Shown here: one piece after another, positions 1 to 12,214 of the stretch | How the letters are laid out: each line of letters begins with the position of its first letter | Position numbering within the stretch: position 1 is the stretch's first letter | From: Atrina japonica | Lineage: Eukaryota > Mollusca > Bivalvia > Pterioida > Pinnidae | Direction of reading: 5' to 3' | Length of the DNA: 64,000 bases | NCBI GenBank assembly: GCA_030159075.1 | Contig: BROG01000264.1 | Location: 463,501 to 527,500 of the forward strand | The notes under the pieces: generated by a model | The model's input: only the letters and a program-made list of their open reading frames with translations | Database searches by the model: none | What the model was told of the DNA's origin: nothing | Program-made: the position numbers and the translations under genes

Positions 1-547
1 ATGTATGTAGAGCTTTGGTAGTTCCTGGTGTCTGTGTCAGTGTCTGTGTGACACGAAATCATCCTTGGAAAGATTATTAATGTAAAAACCAAAGATACCG
101 AAGTATTAATCATCAGCTTGTGCAGGGGACAAATCTTGATGAACACGGAATAAGCACAGATATCAAATCTAACTAGAGTTATTCCCCTTACAATACACCA
201 AACGCATTATTATAACATCTTGGCATAGATCTATGCGGACAGGAGATGAAAACACACTTCCGACAATATGACGCTACCGGAGGTAGACTTAGGGAACTTT
301 ATGTTGAAGATCGGTACTCTACCAACTGAGCTAGTCTGTCTATGATAACTATCCTGACAACACAGACTTTTGTCAACAGGACAGTTACATGACTGGCGGA
401 TTTTAAATATTTTATTAGTTCAAAATATATTTATCTGACCTTAAGGTGTTCCGACGTCATGAAAATAAAATGTTTTGCATGTGCAAGTTGTACGTAAAAT
501 AAACAAACATTTGTTATCACTTGGGTTGTAGAAATCTCAACCATGCA

Positions 548-953
548 GGGTCCGCAGTAACCAAAATTACTCAGTATTCAAGTTCAATTGTTTTTATAAA
601 GATTTTGATAATGAAAACGCATAGAACCTATACTGCAAGTTGACAGGTATATATATTTGTAATATAATGTTGTAAATAATGATGAAAATTTATTAGTCAT
701 TTTAAGAAAACAATATTTTAAGAAACAAATAGTTTTAATATAAAATAAATTTGGATCACATACTCAGTTTTTTTTTATTATTATTTTAATGAGAATATCA
801 TAATGTTTACCTAATGTGTTTGATATGAATGAAAGAAAGATTATCATGCGTTCCTTGCCAGTCACATCCCGAAGTTTTACAAACGACTGTATAATCAAAA
901 TATGTAGTAAAATAAAAGGCTTGAGTATAGATTAAATCTGGTGTTTTCGATTT
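548..953. mobile_element. MITE family A, copy 1
   Basis: Ends are the inverted pair (ACTCAGTATTCAAGTTCAA and CTTGAGTATAGATTAAATCT), the most diverged of three copies. No coding. Confidence 0.5.
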
Positions 954-999
954 GAAGAAAAAGTGAAGAAGTACTAAAGGATAATCGATAATCCAACTG

Positions 1000-1140
1000 C
1001 TTTTGTACGGAAACGCATATTTATTCTTATGTACTTGTCTATGACAAACTCTACAATTACAATGACAAATACGACGTATCGATGTTTTGTCTTCCCTTGA
1101 TTTATCCTTTATAGTTTGCACCAGGATGATGGCAATCGGC
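1000..1140 (-). CDS. Duplicate lectin terminal exon (paralogue)
   Basis: The acceptor CTTTTTTACAG, the opening ADCH codons and the AATAAA downstream (1020-1025) parallel the exon at 7695-7856, with the shared 3' stretch AAGAATAAA...GTTTCCGTACAAA. In phase 0 it reads ADCHHPGANYKG and stops at 1102. No CTLD exon was recognised between 1.2 and 7.6 kb, so it is either an orphan copy or the end of a gene whose other exons have decayed. Confidence 0.35.
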
Positions 1141-1235
1141 CTGTAAAAAAGAAATGATAAAATCTGAATTAATTCAATAAACAAGTTGAACTGTATCTGT
1201 TGTCCGAGTCACCTAACATGACGCGGCGGAGAATT

Positions 1236-1440
1236 TTTGATTATTATACAGATGATTATACTCACTTATCGGTTATAACAAGCTCCACGGGAAAAGCGTT
1301 TTATGCTAACTGAATACACTCTTATGTTTGTTGACAAGTAGGAACGATTACTCTAGTCAGTGTAATTTTAATGCTATGCTTTATTACCTAAACTTTAAAC
1401 TCGTACAGGTCAGAAATTGTGAATTATTTAAAAGAAAGAA
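1236..1440. repeat. Foldback family B, left arm
   Basis: Same arm as 14998-15245 (TCGGTTATAACAAGCTCCAC, GACAAGTAGGAACGATTACT). Its inverted partner is 3858-4095, so a 2.9 kb element may once have spanned 1236-4095. Confidence 0.5.
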
Positions 1441-2277
1441 TATTCTTCAAAAGTGTGTATCTACCGTTTTGCCAAAGCCAATTTATGTGTCCACACTGTA
1501 TGTTGTAGAGAAGCTACATGAGTAATGACCTCTCTATATAACTTTGAAACGTAGGACTTCTGTGTGATACGAATTCAGTGCATTATGAATAGAACTTTTT
1601 CGAATTGTTCCATTTCGACACGGTTCATAATAATATTATGTAACTTAGACGAAAAATGTGTCCTACATAACTTTCAGTTAATGAGTTTATCGCATAGGTG
1701 ACCAGAAATATGTATTACATACAGTGAAAAGAGCCAGATTTTAGAAGTAGCCTAGAGTAAAGGCATGACTCTTGTCATCTTTCCCCTCCTCAAATGACCT
1801 TGAACAAAATATCATTGAATATTGTCAATGTAGATATTACGAAACCGGAAATAACCTAGGTCACATTTCTGTTAACGTCACGCGATCCGAGTACAAAATA
1901 TTCCACAAAACTGAACGTAATGTGAAAACTAGAAAAACGGTCTACTGCGTCAGATTTTATGTACGGGCGTACACATTTAGTAGACGCATAGGAGAAAAAT
2001 AATTAAACATGTATGGTTTTATTGGAGAGGAAAATACTCATCCTCGTAGTAGTAATCTGAAAGTCGAATCCAGGGGAAACAAACAGACTCTCACCAATGG
2101 ACAAAATGCGTGATAACGGAATGTCATTTGAATAAAACAATCTTCAAAGATGGATACATAAGCTATACGCAGATTATACACCAGACATTAAATTACTCAA
2201 TTGACTGTCAGGGATATCGGCAATCTAAGGGAGGGAGCCCAGAATTTTTTTTATTTTAAAAAGTTCTGGGAAGCTTT

Positions 2278-2882
2278 TTCTAGAAATTAAAGATACAACA
2301 AAATTAAGCGCACACGTCTCATACTTAGACATTTTACTTAATATAGACACAGACGGAAAATTGGCAACTAAACTATACGACAAACGCCACGATTTCGGCT
2401 TTCCCATCGTAAATTTTCCACATATAAGTAGTAATATCCCTCAGTCACCCGCATATGGACTATATTTCACAAATGATATGCCATAGCGTGTACAACATAT
2501 GAAGATTTCATATAAAGAGGTAAACTACTCACTAACAAATTATTCACACAGGAATATCGAACACCGCATTTACTGTCAACGTTCCGCAAATTTTACGGTC
2601 GGTATAATAGTCTTGTTTGCGATTACTCTGTTTCACTAAGTAAAATGTTGAGTTGCCTTTTCGTTGGCGGTTGTTGAGACGTCTGTACCAACTGTGACGA
2701 GAATTCACTCCTCACGTATTTCATTGGACTTGACTGTGACCGGTCGACAGGTGATGCTTACTCCTCCACATCACCTGATCCCACCTCTTGGCTTCCAGAG
2801 GTCTGTGTTTGTCCATTTTAACCGAATTTGTATCTATGTCCTGGACATTCTATTGATTTATACTTTGGTATCTGAGATTCTT
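2278..2882 (+). mobile_element. PLE group I, 3' fragment
   Basis: It opens with remnant LEIKDTT...SYLDILLNIDTDGKL coding sequence, matching the thumb region of the RT at 27.4 kb, and runs through the shared 3' segment (CGTCTGTACCAA, ACCGGTCGACAGG) to GGTATCTGAGATT. Stops interrupt the frame. Confidence 0.8.
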
Positions 2883-3857
2883 CTGGTTTCCAGACGTGTT
2901 GATAATGTATAAAAATTGGTATGTGAGAAAATATGGGGAGGGGGCGTCCCTGACCGCTACAGGTAATGTGTAAATAATTTGTAAGATATAACTTACATTT
3001 TGATATAATGCAAAATTTGCCAAGTTTACAAATAAATTTCCATATTCATACAAAATAAAACGAAAATTTCTTTACCAAAATGATGGGCAACAGGGAAGGA
3101 AGAGTATCAACGTAATTGTTTTGGCCGAGGAGCGAAAATTTTGGTAATGGTAAGTACAAAATCTGGAAAATCAATAATTCAAGAAGTATAACTATTGCTT
3201 TGACAAAATCAGGGATTAAAAAAAAAAAGTTTTGGCTGTGTGATAAAAGAAATTACGCCAAAAAGTGTGCGTGTGTGGGGGGCAAACATACTTGTGCCCC
3301 CCTCCCCAGTTTCAAAAGTGCTGCCCCCTATTTTACTACGCCCTTGAACACTGAACGGATACAGGACAAACTTTGCCCTTGTATACAGACAAACAGATCG
3401 TCTATTTCGATCATTCTGGAATAAAGATTTTATTTAGAATATCAGAGATGTTTGACCAAAACAATGCTATTCTTTATCGAACAGTACAAAAACATCGTTA
3501 CAACTAATTTGGTTGTTATCTTAAAAGTTCTTTAATCAGTTTCGATTCCTTAAGCATTACAGAACGCTATTCCGGAACGGCGTTATGTAAATCACGAAAA
3601 CGACGCCTTCTATCTCTAAGCTTCATTTTGAGGATATAATTTCCTGCAAATACGTAGTCTGACTGAAAATATGTTTTCAGTTTTCGGAATATGAAGATAA
3701 TATTTTTTACAAATAAATCAAATTTGTATTTAGGTTGAACCATCCTTTTAAAAAACCACAGTAGGTCTTTGGGTTATAGACTAGATAAAATATTGCATAA
3801 AACATGCATGTAAAATTTCCATCGACAACAGTTCATATTGCTTTATTTCGGGTAAAT
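2883..3857. other. Non-coding, nothing recognised
   Basis: AT-rich sequence with short chance frames, the longest 102 codons without motif or codon pattern. No splice-bounded exon or repeat end was recognised. Confidence 0.4.
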
Positions 3858-4095
3858 TGCTAAAACATCGTACAATCCGTATAACCTGGCGAGAGGGGTC
3901 TCGTGAACCATTTTTTTAATTGAACGAGTTTAAATTTCAGGTAACAAAGTATAACATTAAAATTGCGCTGGTAAGAGTAATGCTTTCTACAATGTATAAG
4001 GGATTATCAGGTGAGGAATAAAACGCTGTCCCTGTGCAGCTTGTCAAAACCGGAAAGTGAGTAGAACTAATCATCCGTATTATAATTAAAATGTT
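3858..4095. repeat. Foldback family B, right arm
   Basis: Contains ACGAGTTTAAATTTCAGGTA and GTGCAGCTTGTCAAAACCGG, complementary to the arm at 1236-1440. Confidence 0.5.
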
Positions 4096-5118
4096 ACTCC
4101 ACCCCCGCCAGGTTCTATGAATCGGAGTATAACGTAAAACAACCTGTATTTTACATAAAATGTTGTATATTAACAAGGAATTTAATTTTTCTCAAATGTT
4201 GGGATAACAGAAGGGCACCTGCTTATGAATTATATTGCGGCCGCCAGATAAAATGTATCCCATAAGCGGCATCTAAACACCTACACTGGATAAGGAGTGT
4301 AGAGGAAACAGAGCTAAAACACGATCATGTCGATCAGAATGACATATAACATTGTCCGCCCGTAAATACAGCAGCAAAGCGCACATAAAGAGAAAAAGTA
4401 GAATGATGTTTCACAAATTTCCATTTTTTTATATCAAGAAGTATTTTGTTCGATATTTCTCTCAATTAAATATCATACACCAATCTTTATCGTAAAATTC
4501 AAAACACGTCCAATATTTCCCTTGGATCCGGTGATAGATTATATGTAGGATTCACTTTAAATCATTGTATTTATAATATTTCAACCACTAGGTCTTTGCC
4601 ACTGCTAGTGGGTATAATGAGTAAATTATTTATGCCAATGACATATACAATTAATCCTTTCTTTTTGACATATTCACACTCAAATTACCCCAACGACAAT
4701 TTACTATGGGCGATTTGTTGAAGTGAACAAGGAGAGCAATTATTCTATGATAACTATTCTGTAGGATAAAAACGTCATGTTGTAACTTTTTCCCCCTTCA
4801 AGCGCTCTTTTGTTGATATAAAAAAATGCTTGTCACATGACCCAATATACTGACATCGCATGGCCAACACACAGATCCTGGTAAGTTTTTTTCATGAATT
4901 GAAACGACCAAACAGGGAAACTGTGAAAAAGATATAGGATATACGTTTTTCCACTGATAACAGCAACTTAGTTTGAATTCAGACAAGTTGTTTTACAAAT
5001 CAACTTTTAAATTTCATATCTAATGTTACTCAGACGATAGATAAGATCATACTTCTTCCTTTCTCAATCATACCTATATTAAATATTTTGAGAGCAATGC
5101 TAGCGCTGAATCTTCTGT
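4096..5118. other. Non-coding, nothing recognised
   Basis: No feature beyond short chance frames. Confidence 0.4.
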
Positions 5119-5392
5119 CACCCGCTGGTTCAGTCGGTAGCGCGCTGTACTCTTGATCATGAGTTCGAGTCCGGACGGGGCCAGGTCGGATTCCTGACCT
5201 TCGGAAAAGACAGTAAAAACCGAGGTCCCGTGTCACAGTAGGTGTCGACAGGTTAAAGAACCCTTACTGCTCAATGGCCGTAAGTGCCGAGCATAGGGCA
5301 AATTTTGAAGCCCTTCACCTGCATTTGTGAAGTCTCCATGTGAGTGAAAGAGTCTTGAGTGTGACGTTTAACAACAAAACAACCAACCAATC
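5119..5392 (+). mobile_element. tRNA-headed SINE (SINE-A), reference copy
   Basis: About 270 bases. The head has a pol III A box (CTGGTTCAGTCGGTAGCGCG) and B box (GAGTTCGAGTCC); the body has GTGTCACAGTAGGTGTCG, GCTCAATGGCCGTAAGTGCC, GACGTCTCCATATGAGTGAA-type blocks; the tail ends in GACGTT(T)AACAACAAA. The tRNA-like head is not a functional tRNA gene. Fourteen copies or pieces are listed below in this window. Confidence 0.82.
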
Positions 5393-5498
5393 TATCCACC
5401 AATGTTAGCAGATGCATGAATTAAGCATGGCTATTAGGGGTGGCACTAGAATAATATCAATTACTCTTCTAAGGAAGAGTACAGAAATCCAAAGTAAT

Positions 5499-5652
5499 GG
5501 ATTTTGATTTTGATTTCATTTTATTTGTTTTACGCCACACTCAACAATTTTTCAGTCATATGATGGCGTCCAGTTTTTATAGGTGGAGGAGAAACCCCGG
5601 TTACCCGGGTAAAGACCACCGACCTCCCGAAAGAAAACTGGCAAACTTTCCC
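5499..5652 (-). mobile_element. SINE-B copy
   Basis: Reverse orientation, from the ATCAAAATCAAAATC-type tail through TTTTACGCCACACTCAACAA to the CGGTTACCCGGGTAAAGACC block. Head missing. Confidence 0.7.
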
Positions 5653-5831
5653 AAAGTAATGGATGTAGCCTCTACATATTGCCCAATATGTATCCAAATT
5701 GCTGTATTTTTTCATTTATATGGAGATGTCCCATACTTTTTTTTACCTTTTTCGTGAACGAAACTGATGTGCCTTTTACGTGCGTGTCTTATGTGACACG
5801 GAACCTCGTTTGTAAGTCTCGAACGAAATAC

Positions 5832-6200
5832 CTGGGCCCGAAGTCACTAAATTTACTCAGTACTCAAGCTCAACTTTTCATTATTTTCCGGTAAATTCAG
5901 ACAAAATTTATTCTGTAAATGGACATGTGTGTATATTGACAGCATACAATTATAAATAATGATAAAAATCAATGCTCATTTGAAGAAAACTTCAGAAATA
6001 TTAAAAAATTGTTTAAGAACGTATTTAACACATTTATTCTTTTTTTTACAGGAAAATCATAAATGTGACGCCAATGATGAAAAACAATAATATGTTTCCT
6101 AATCATTAAAACCCAAACGTTTTACCAACGATTATATAGTCAAAATGATGAACTTAAAGTTGAGCTTGAGTACTGAGTAGATTTGGTGATTTCGGGCCTA
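5832..6200. mobile_element. MITE family A, copy 2
   Basis: About 370 bases with long terminal inverted repeats of about 45 bases: GGGCCCGAAGTCACTAAATT at the left and its complement ending ATTTCGGGCC at the right. The inner sequence is AT-rich and non-coding. The two overlapping antisense frames across it are only the TIRs read in each direction. Confidence 0.72.
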
Positions 6201-6944
6201 GACTTTTACTGCGTATGCCGAGCGTAGATGTAATAGCATTATTCACCTCCCGAATAGTCATTGCGTTTGCTGTATTGTATGAAGTAAATAAACTAAAGAA
6301 TAGTAAACTTTTATATAATAGGTTCACACTCCATTTACATGACATGTTCTCCCCTGGTTCATAAGGTAGATGTCCAAAATACAGAGGTCTATTTTTGGAA
6401 AGGGGCCAAGTTTTTTTTTAATTTAGGACCACACTTACGACCATTTTACAAGAAAATTGAAAAATAAAAAACAAAACAAAAAAAATACGAAATCCGGTCA
6501 GGGCTGAGAATGACTACAACTTTGGCACTTTAGTGGGCAGAACAGTGCATGACAGTAAGCCGTCGTAATACCCAATACAGTCAGCTTCTTCAGATAACAA
6601 CTAAAGTGTATCAGGATGACGGATCTGCAAAAACATTCTTCACGACAAAAATTAGGAAAGAGCTAGACCATCTACAGTTGATCATATGGTATGTGGTGAT
6701 GTTCTTATAACATGACTAGGCTATGATGTTTCTCCCACAACAATGTTAGGAAGACAAGATGGGCCCGACTGGTAGACCAAAAGAAGCATCGATTGGTATA
6801 TTTGTTTCCCGGATCAAACACCGTTGTTTAGTGAACATAAACCACTGAGATTCTGCATTTACAGTTACAGTCTATGTGGTGTTGTCACGGATTCCATGCA
6901 GTCTCTTGCATGCCAGAAGTTATTGCCGTCAGCGTCAATGCTGA

Positions 6945-7401
6945 ATGTTCAGTCACCCGCATATGGAGTTTATATTTCACAAATGATCCGATATACCAGG
7001 GCATGCACAACATATGCAGATTTCATAAACAGAGGTAAACTACTCACTGACAAATTATTGACACAGGGATATCGAAAACTGCGTTTAATGTCAACGTTCC
7101 GCAAATTTTACGGTCGGTATAATAGTCTTGTTTGCGACTACTATGTTTCACTAAGTGAAATGTTGAGTTGCCTTTTCGTTGGCGGTTATTGAGACGTCTG
7201 TACCAATTGTGACGAGGATACACTCCTCACTTGTTTCATTGGACTTGACTGTGGACCGGTCGACAGGGGATGCTTACACCTCCATGACACTTGATCCCAC
7301 CTCTTGGTATCCAGAGGTCCGTGTTTGTCCCCTTTTTACCGGATTTGTATCTATATCTGGACATTCTATTGATTTATACTTTGGTATCTGAAATTTTTAT
7401 A
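6945..7401 (+). mobile_element. PLE group I, 3' fragment
   Basis: Starts at CAGTCACCCGCATATGGAG and covers the last coding part and 3' tail. The 122-residue frame 6824-7192 is only partly element-derived. Confidence 0.78.
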
Positions 7402-7694
7402 TTACAACAGCTCATTAAGCCTAGCAACATTAAGAGAAGTACTTAGGGAAACATCTTGCCATATACACTTTCTGTGAAGCTCAAAATGGAAGAGGTATTA
7501 GAAAATTTCGTTGTGGAGTTTTATTTCGTTGTTTTCATTTATCAACGAAATTCAAACCATAACGAAATTGTTACATCAATTATACTCAGTAATAGTACAT
7601 GGTTTATTTTAACTTCATCACATTTTTAATCCCTGTCTTTTAGTAATCTTAAAATAATGTCTGCTACCATGGCTACGGGGATAAACAAACATAT

Positions 7695-7856
7695 CTTTGT
7701 ACGGAAACACATCTTTATTCTTATTAATTTGTCTAGAAATATTACAATTTTAATGCAGATACGTGATATTGATGCAAAAACAAACATGACTGTGTTCCGT
7801 TGATTTTCACTGTTGTAGCGCGGTCTCTAGTTTTAACGAAGTCGATGACAATCGGC
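7695..7856 (-). CDS. Probable terminal exon and polyA site of lectin A
   Basis: A strong acceptor (TTTTGTTTTCACAG) is followed in phase 0 by ADCHRLR and TAA at 7833. About 115 bases later AATAAA (7714-7719) could be the polyadenylation signal. Coupled to 8887-9095 the protein would end ICELDADCHRLR. A recognisable second copy of this exon exists at 1000-1140, which supports it being a real, duplicated exon. Reading the frame in phase 1 would give a longer tail, so the exact end is uncertain. Confidence 0.42.
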
Positions 7857-8221
7857 CTGTGAAAACAAAAATGATAAATTCAAAATTAGTCTGATAAAAT
7901 TTTTGAGCTATAAACAATTTAAATTAATTCTGAATTTTGTATTCTTAATCAAAAATTTATACCAAATATATATACAAAATCAGCGTAGTTAAGCTGTAAA
8001 AAAATTATTAAAAATTTCACTAATTGTTATTATCGAATGATATTTGGATATACACAGCTTTGACATGTTTATCAAGAACCGACCTAAAAATCAGTTTTTT
8101 TCACTTGGATATGTCGTTAGCTATAGGTGATTTTTTACAGAAGCCCTCTGCCGTGACACGAAACACTCGGGTTTAAAATTCCATTAGGAAGTCTAATGAT
8201 TTAAGTCATATGGCAAGCCAT

Positions 8222-8472
8222 TGGGACCTCCGTGGTCGAGTGGTTAGAACATTGCACTTTGATCATGAAATGTCTCCTTTCTGGTCAGTGCAGACTCGAG
8301 CCTAGCTTTGATCTTAGCTGATTTTTGTGAGAAAATTGTCAGTTTACTTGCGGAAGGCCGGTTGTTTCTTTCCGCGGTAACAGCTTTTTCTCTTCCACCA
8401 ATAAAAACTGGCCACCACTATATAACTGAAAAAAATGTTGAGTGTTGCGTAAAACATCCATAATTCAAGGAG
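8222..8472 (+). mobile_element. Second SINE family (SINE-B), longest copy
   Basis: Head resembles a class II tRNA (CCTCCGTGGTCGAGTGGTTAG); the tail is the family's shared segment CACCAATAAAAACTGGCCAC...GTTGAGTGTTGCGTAAAAC. Other copies keep mainly the tail. The head-tail pairing is seen only here. Confidence 0.6.
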
Positions 8473-8721
8473 TAACTTCCTACGTTGGTCTTTGGTATGA
8501 CCCGATATTAAGATTCGAACTCTGGGCATCCCGAGGGTCCAGGAAGCTGTTAAATCGTGGCCTTTTTAGTATGCAATAGATAGAAAGTATGTTTTTCGCG
8601 AAAAACTGATATATCAGCTAAAACACCGATCATACACCAGACATTAAATTACTCTGTTGACTGATCTCAATACAAAAACATAAAGCGAGCTCTGTAATAT
8701 CTTCATATATTTGCTTGTTTG

Positions 8722-8795
8722 TTTAAAAGGTTTCTACGCCATGCTCAACAATTTTTAGTTGTATGATAGCCTAGTGTTTTTATTTGAAAAAAAAA
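8722..8795 (-). mobile_element. SINE-B fragment
   Basis: Only the CTACGCCATGCTCAACAATT and GTTTTTATTTG part of the tail. Confidence 0.5.
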
Positions 8796-8886
8796 ATCAA
8801 TATAAGCTCCACTGTGACTACAACTTCTGTTGACCTCACAAAGGACCTGACGTCAGATGACGTATTATAATATTTCAATTACTTAC

Positions 8887-9095
8887 ATCTAGCTCACAAA
8901 TGTACCATTTTTCATGCGAACACGGAAAGTCAGACCATTTATAATCCAAATTGTAGGCCAAACAATTTTCTGCAGTTCCTCCATCTGGTGCCGAACCTGA
9001 ATATTCTGTGTACAAAAGTGGTTTAGCATTCCATACCCACCTCCAATCGTTCTCTAAATGAGAGTCGGATGCCCCAATCCAGTAGGGTTGTTCCT
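8887..9095 (-). CDS. Lectin A exon: C-terminal half of C-type lectin domain
   Basis: After acceptor ATCAATTACAG the exon reads EQPYWIGASDSHLENDWRWV, then a loop with SAPDGGTAENC, KWSDFPC and final WYICELD, all landmarks of a CTLD. The usual EPN/QPD calcium-sugar motif is replaced by APD and WND by WSD, so calcium-dependent sugar binding may be altered. The donor GAT|GTAAGT leads in phase 0 to the exon at 7856; if unspliced, a TGA follows after VSN at 8875. The intron upstream holds the last two exons of lectin B. Confidence 0.78.
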
Positions 9096-9227
9096 CTGTA
9101 ATTGATGTTGATAATTAAGTTATTTATTTTTAACAGTCTGTCCGGGTATATATAGTATTGGGTATTCAATACTCTTCTAAAAGGATAAGAGAGACGACAT
9201 TCTTCAATTCTATGTATTATTAGATTT

Positions 9228-10038
9228 AAGTAAAATTGAAGAAGTACCAATCAATAATCAAAACTCAAGTCCATTATAACACGACGAATTATATGTGCAA
9301 ATGTTCTAAACATGAAGAACTATTACGAATCCCAAACGGGATAAGACCAGGTGTCCAGAAGGAGTCAGCGTCTTCTGCTGGCATGCCACACCCTTTCTAG
9401 TTCGATGAACGGGTCAAATTCGGTAAAACGGTCATGTTTGGTAATGAGGTCAAGTTCGGTAAAAAGCAGGATTGGGGAAACGGAGTCAAAATGTTTAACA
9501 AGATCCCCGTATCGACCATAAACTTCTTAAGCGACGACTCCAAGTGTTCAACAACGTCACCTTGTGTAAGTAGTTTATTGGCTAGTCGTTTAGCTCTTAA
9601 TAATAAAACATTCATAAGAAGAGCATGCCCTGGCATAACGTATAAGTTGTGAAATGAAAACGCCATAGGCAGAAGATGGAATATTACTACTTAGAAACAG
9701 GAAGTTTGTGATATGGAAATTAAAATCGTTTCGTTTGTCATAGTGGGATGTGTGAAGTTGACCGTCTTTTCCAATCGACAGGAGTAAATCTAGGTAAGAA
9801 GCAAATGTGTTGCTCTCTGTTGTCTCATTGATCTCTAGCTCAACAGGAAACACCTGGACGAGGTAATTCTGAAATTCTGAATTATTTATGGACAGAACAT
9901 CGTCGATATACCTGTAAGTACAATTGAACAGAGATGCTAACTGTTTGTTTCCTTTGCAGAGCAGAGATGTATAAATTCCGCTTCATATGAATACAAAAAT
10001 ATGTCAGCCAAGAGAGGTGCACAATTGGTACTTCAACC
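9228..10038 (-). mobile_element. PLE group II pseudogene
   Basis: Related to but distinct from group I. Minus strand gives TNCAPLLADIFLYSYEAEFI near 10.0 kb, YIDDVLSINNS near 9.9 kb, VELEINETTESN..SYLDLLLSI, then SSAYGVFISQLIRYARACS and the late coding region, with frameshifts. The 3' part carries the repeated phrase about FGxEVKFGxK (TTCGGTAA... units). Confidence 0.75.
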
Positions 10039-11083
10039 CCAGTAGTTGTTGAAAACTACATTTATTAATAGCACTGTTTCGGGTTCGTAATTAATCCGTT
10101 TATTACATTTTTTTAATTAAATTTATTTTAGTTAAATAAGAGCTTTATTTTTCACTGTTATTGATCATTAATTTTACTGTATTTTGATTGGTTTAGTGAA
10201 AAATATGATAATCCGATTAATTAATCCCATCTATAATGTAATGATAATTTTCAATTCATTGTTGGATTATAGACTGATCACATTTGCGAACAAATGCCAA
10301 TAAATGGTGATGCCGTAGTAAAAACTTTTGAACACGTACTGTAGATATGACGTATCAAGAACGGATTTTCGTGTGAGCTATTTATTACGCTGTATCGAAG
10401 CTAAACAAAATGGCTCCGCACAGACTTGTTCTGTCTCGATTGAAAAGCTGGCGATATTATATTTTGATGGAGTGGGTTTAAGTGGTAGAAATGCAGTGGA
10501 AATGTTTAATGTATCTACTATCTAGGTCAACATTATTTTAAAAAGATTCAGTGACACTGGAGATGCAGTACAGAGATTGAACATTGAATTAGGCTAACGT
10601 CGAAGCGAGTTTGCTGTCCAGGTATATTGATAACATTGGCATGATCTTTGAGGCATCAAGTGATGTATTCCAATCAAAACCACAAGGGCGTGGAAATCTT
10701 TTTTCGAGCGTAATATTTTCCTCCAGTTTTCATTGAGCATATTACGCTCTAAAAAGATCACCGATCCCTGTGTCAAAACGTGGTTTGTTTACATTTCACA
10801 AGCCGTAGAATAGCCTACATTTACAGAACATCGGGTAAATGTAGGGCCTAACGAAACATGTCTGGGAAATGTAATAAATTACGCACTCTTTGTTAAATAT
10901 GTATTCTCCTGCCTCACTCGATGTAATAACATGTTATCCAAAACAATTGTCAAATATCCTCTATTTATTATTCTGTCTTCCTATCGATTTACTGTAGGCA
11001 TAGTTACTTCCGGTTCGGTAATTTACATTTACCAGAGCAGATGCTTCCTTTCGTAAAAAAAACCAAACAAAAAAAAAACCAAG
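10039..11083. other. Mostly unassigned; weak transposase-like trace
   Basis: Around 10480-10600 the plus strand reads GLSGRNAVEMF and, after a stop, ILKRFSDTGDAVQR, reminiscent of the helix-turn-helix of Tc1/IS630-type transposases. It is too short and broken to call. The rest shows nothing. Confidence 0.3.
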
Positions 11084-11505
11084 AGGCCCATGGGTCACAT
11101 CGCTCAACTGAACAGGTAAAATCTCAAATTTACAAATTAGTTTAACACTCCTTAGGGGTGGATAAGACTTAAAAATGAATAAAAATGATAAAGTTGGGAA
11201 AGATGTCAAAAACATGTCACAAATTAGTTTTCCGATTTATTCCACAAACAGCAAATTGAATCATGCATCCATAAATATCACTAAGATGCAATTAGTTTTT
11301 CAATCCATGCAGCAGTTCTGGAGAAGATTTTTAAAGTTGGGTACCCCAGGGGCCTCTTTTGCTCCACCCTGGGCCGAAATGAACAAAATTGGTAGAGGAC
11401 CTTGAGTACTTACTTCCTATAAAGTTTCATCAAAATCCCTTCAGCGGTTTTGGAGAAGTCGAAAATCAGAAAAGCTCACTTGAACCTTCGGTTCAGGTGA
11501 GCTAA
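11084..11505. mobile_element. Short interspersed element with 3' hairpin (Helitron-like end)
   Basis: Starts AAGAGGCCCATGGGTCACAT and ends in a 14-bp hairpin (11473-11503: AGCTCACTTGAACC, loop TTC, GGTTCAGGTGAGCT with one wobble) followed by CTAA. A CTRR end just after a hairpin is the mark of Helitron 3' ends, but the next base is A, not the expected T. Non-coding. Confidence 0.45.
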
Positions 11506-11956
11506 AAATCAAACTGTCACAATATTTCACGTTTGCTAAATTGTTCAGTCATTAACGGCAATTGGTTATGGATAAAAAATGACTAATAACAATCATCTGA
11601 ATTACAGATATAACTTATTGTTTTTGCGTAATCATGTCATCAGAATCGTCATGCAAGTTAAAGACTTATAAATCAAACTTTGTTATCACAAGTAAATAAC
11701 TCATGCATGCCATTAGGTCGGAAATGTTTAATATATCTTAAAGAAAAGACAGTAAAATATGACACTTTCCACACTCGGAGATGTTTTCTACCTACATTTT
11801 ATTTCTTCGTCAACGCCAGTGCACAGAGACCGGAACTCGCTATTCCTATACAACTGTGAAGCGGCGCATGAAAAATCCCGAACCAAAACGGATTACGTAC
11901 GAATCCGTAAGTGCTATTAGCGTCATGTTTACTTACGTCAATTGCATCGTTTAAGG

Positions 11957-12214
11957 AGAGTCGGCCTGGCTCAGTCGGTAGCGCGCTTGACTCTTGATCG
12001 TGAGTTCGAGTCCAACCGGCGGCAGGTTGGTTTCCTGTCCTTCGGACTGAGACAGTAAAATACCGAGGCCCCGTGTCACAGTAGGTTAAAGAATCCTCAC
12101 TGCTCAATGGCCGCAAGTACCGACATAGGCCAAATTTTGAATCCCTTCACCGGCATTTGGTGACGTCTCCATATGAGTGAAAGATTTTTAGTGGGACGTT
12201 AAACAACAACATTG
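11957..12214 (+). mobile_element. SINE-A copy
   Basis: Full length with intact A box (GGCTCAGTCGGTAGCG) and B box; a few bases are lost at AGTAGG(TGTCGGCACG)TTAAAG. Confidence 0.85.

Noticed and set aside
807..1184. 125-codon minus-strand open frame
   Set aside because: It crosses a splice-acceptor-like site and covers the duplicated lectin 3' exon; the homologous copy at 7.8 kb is not conserved in this frame, so the frame is by chance.
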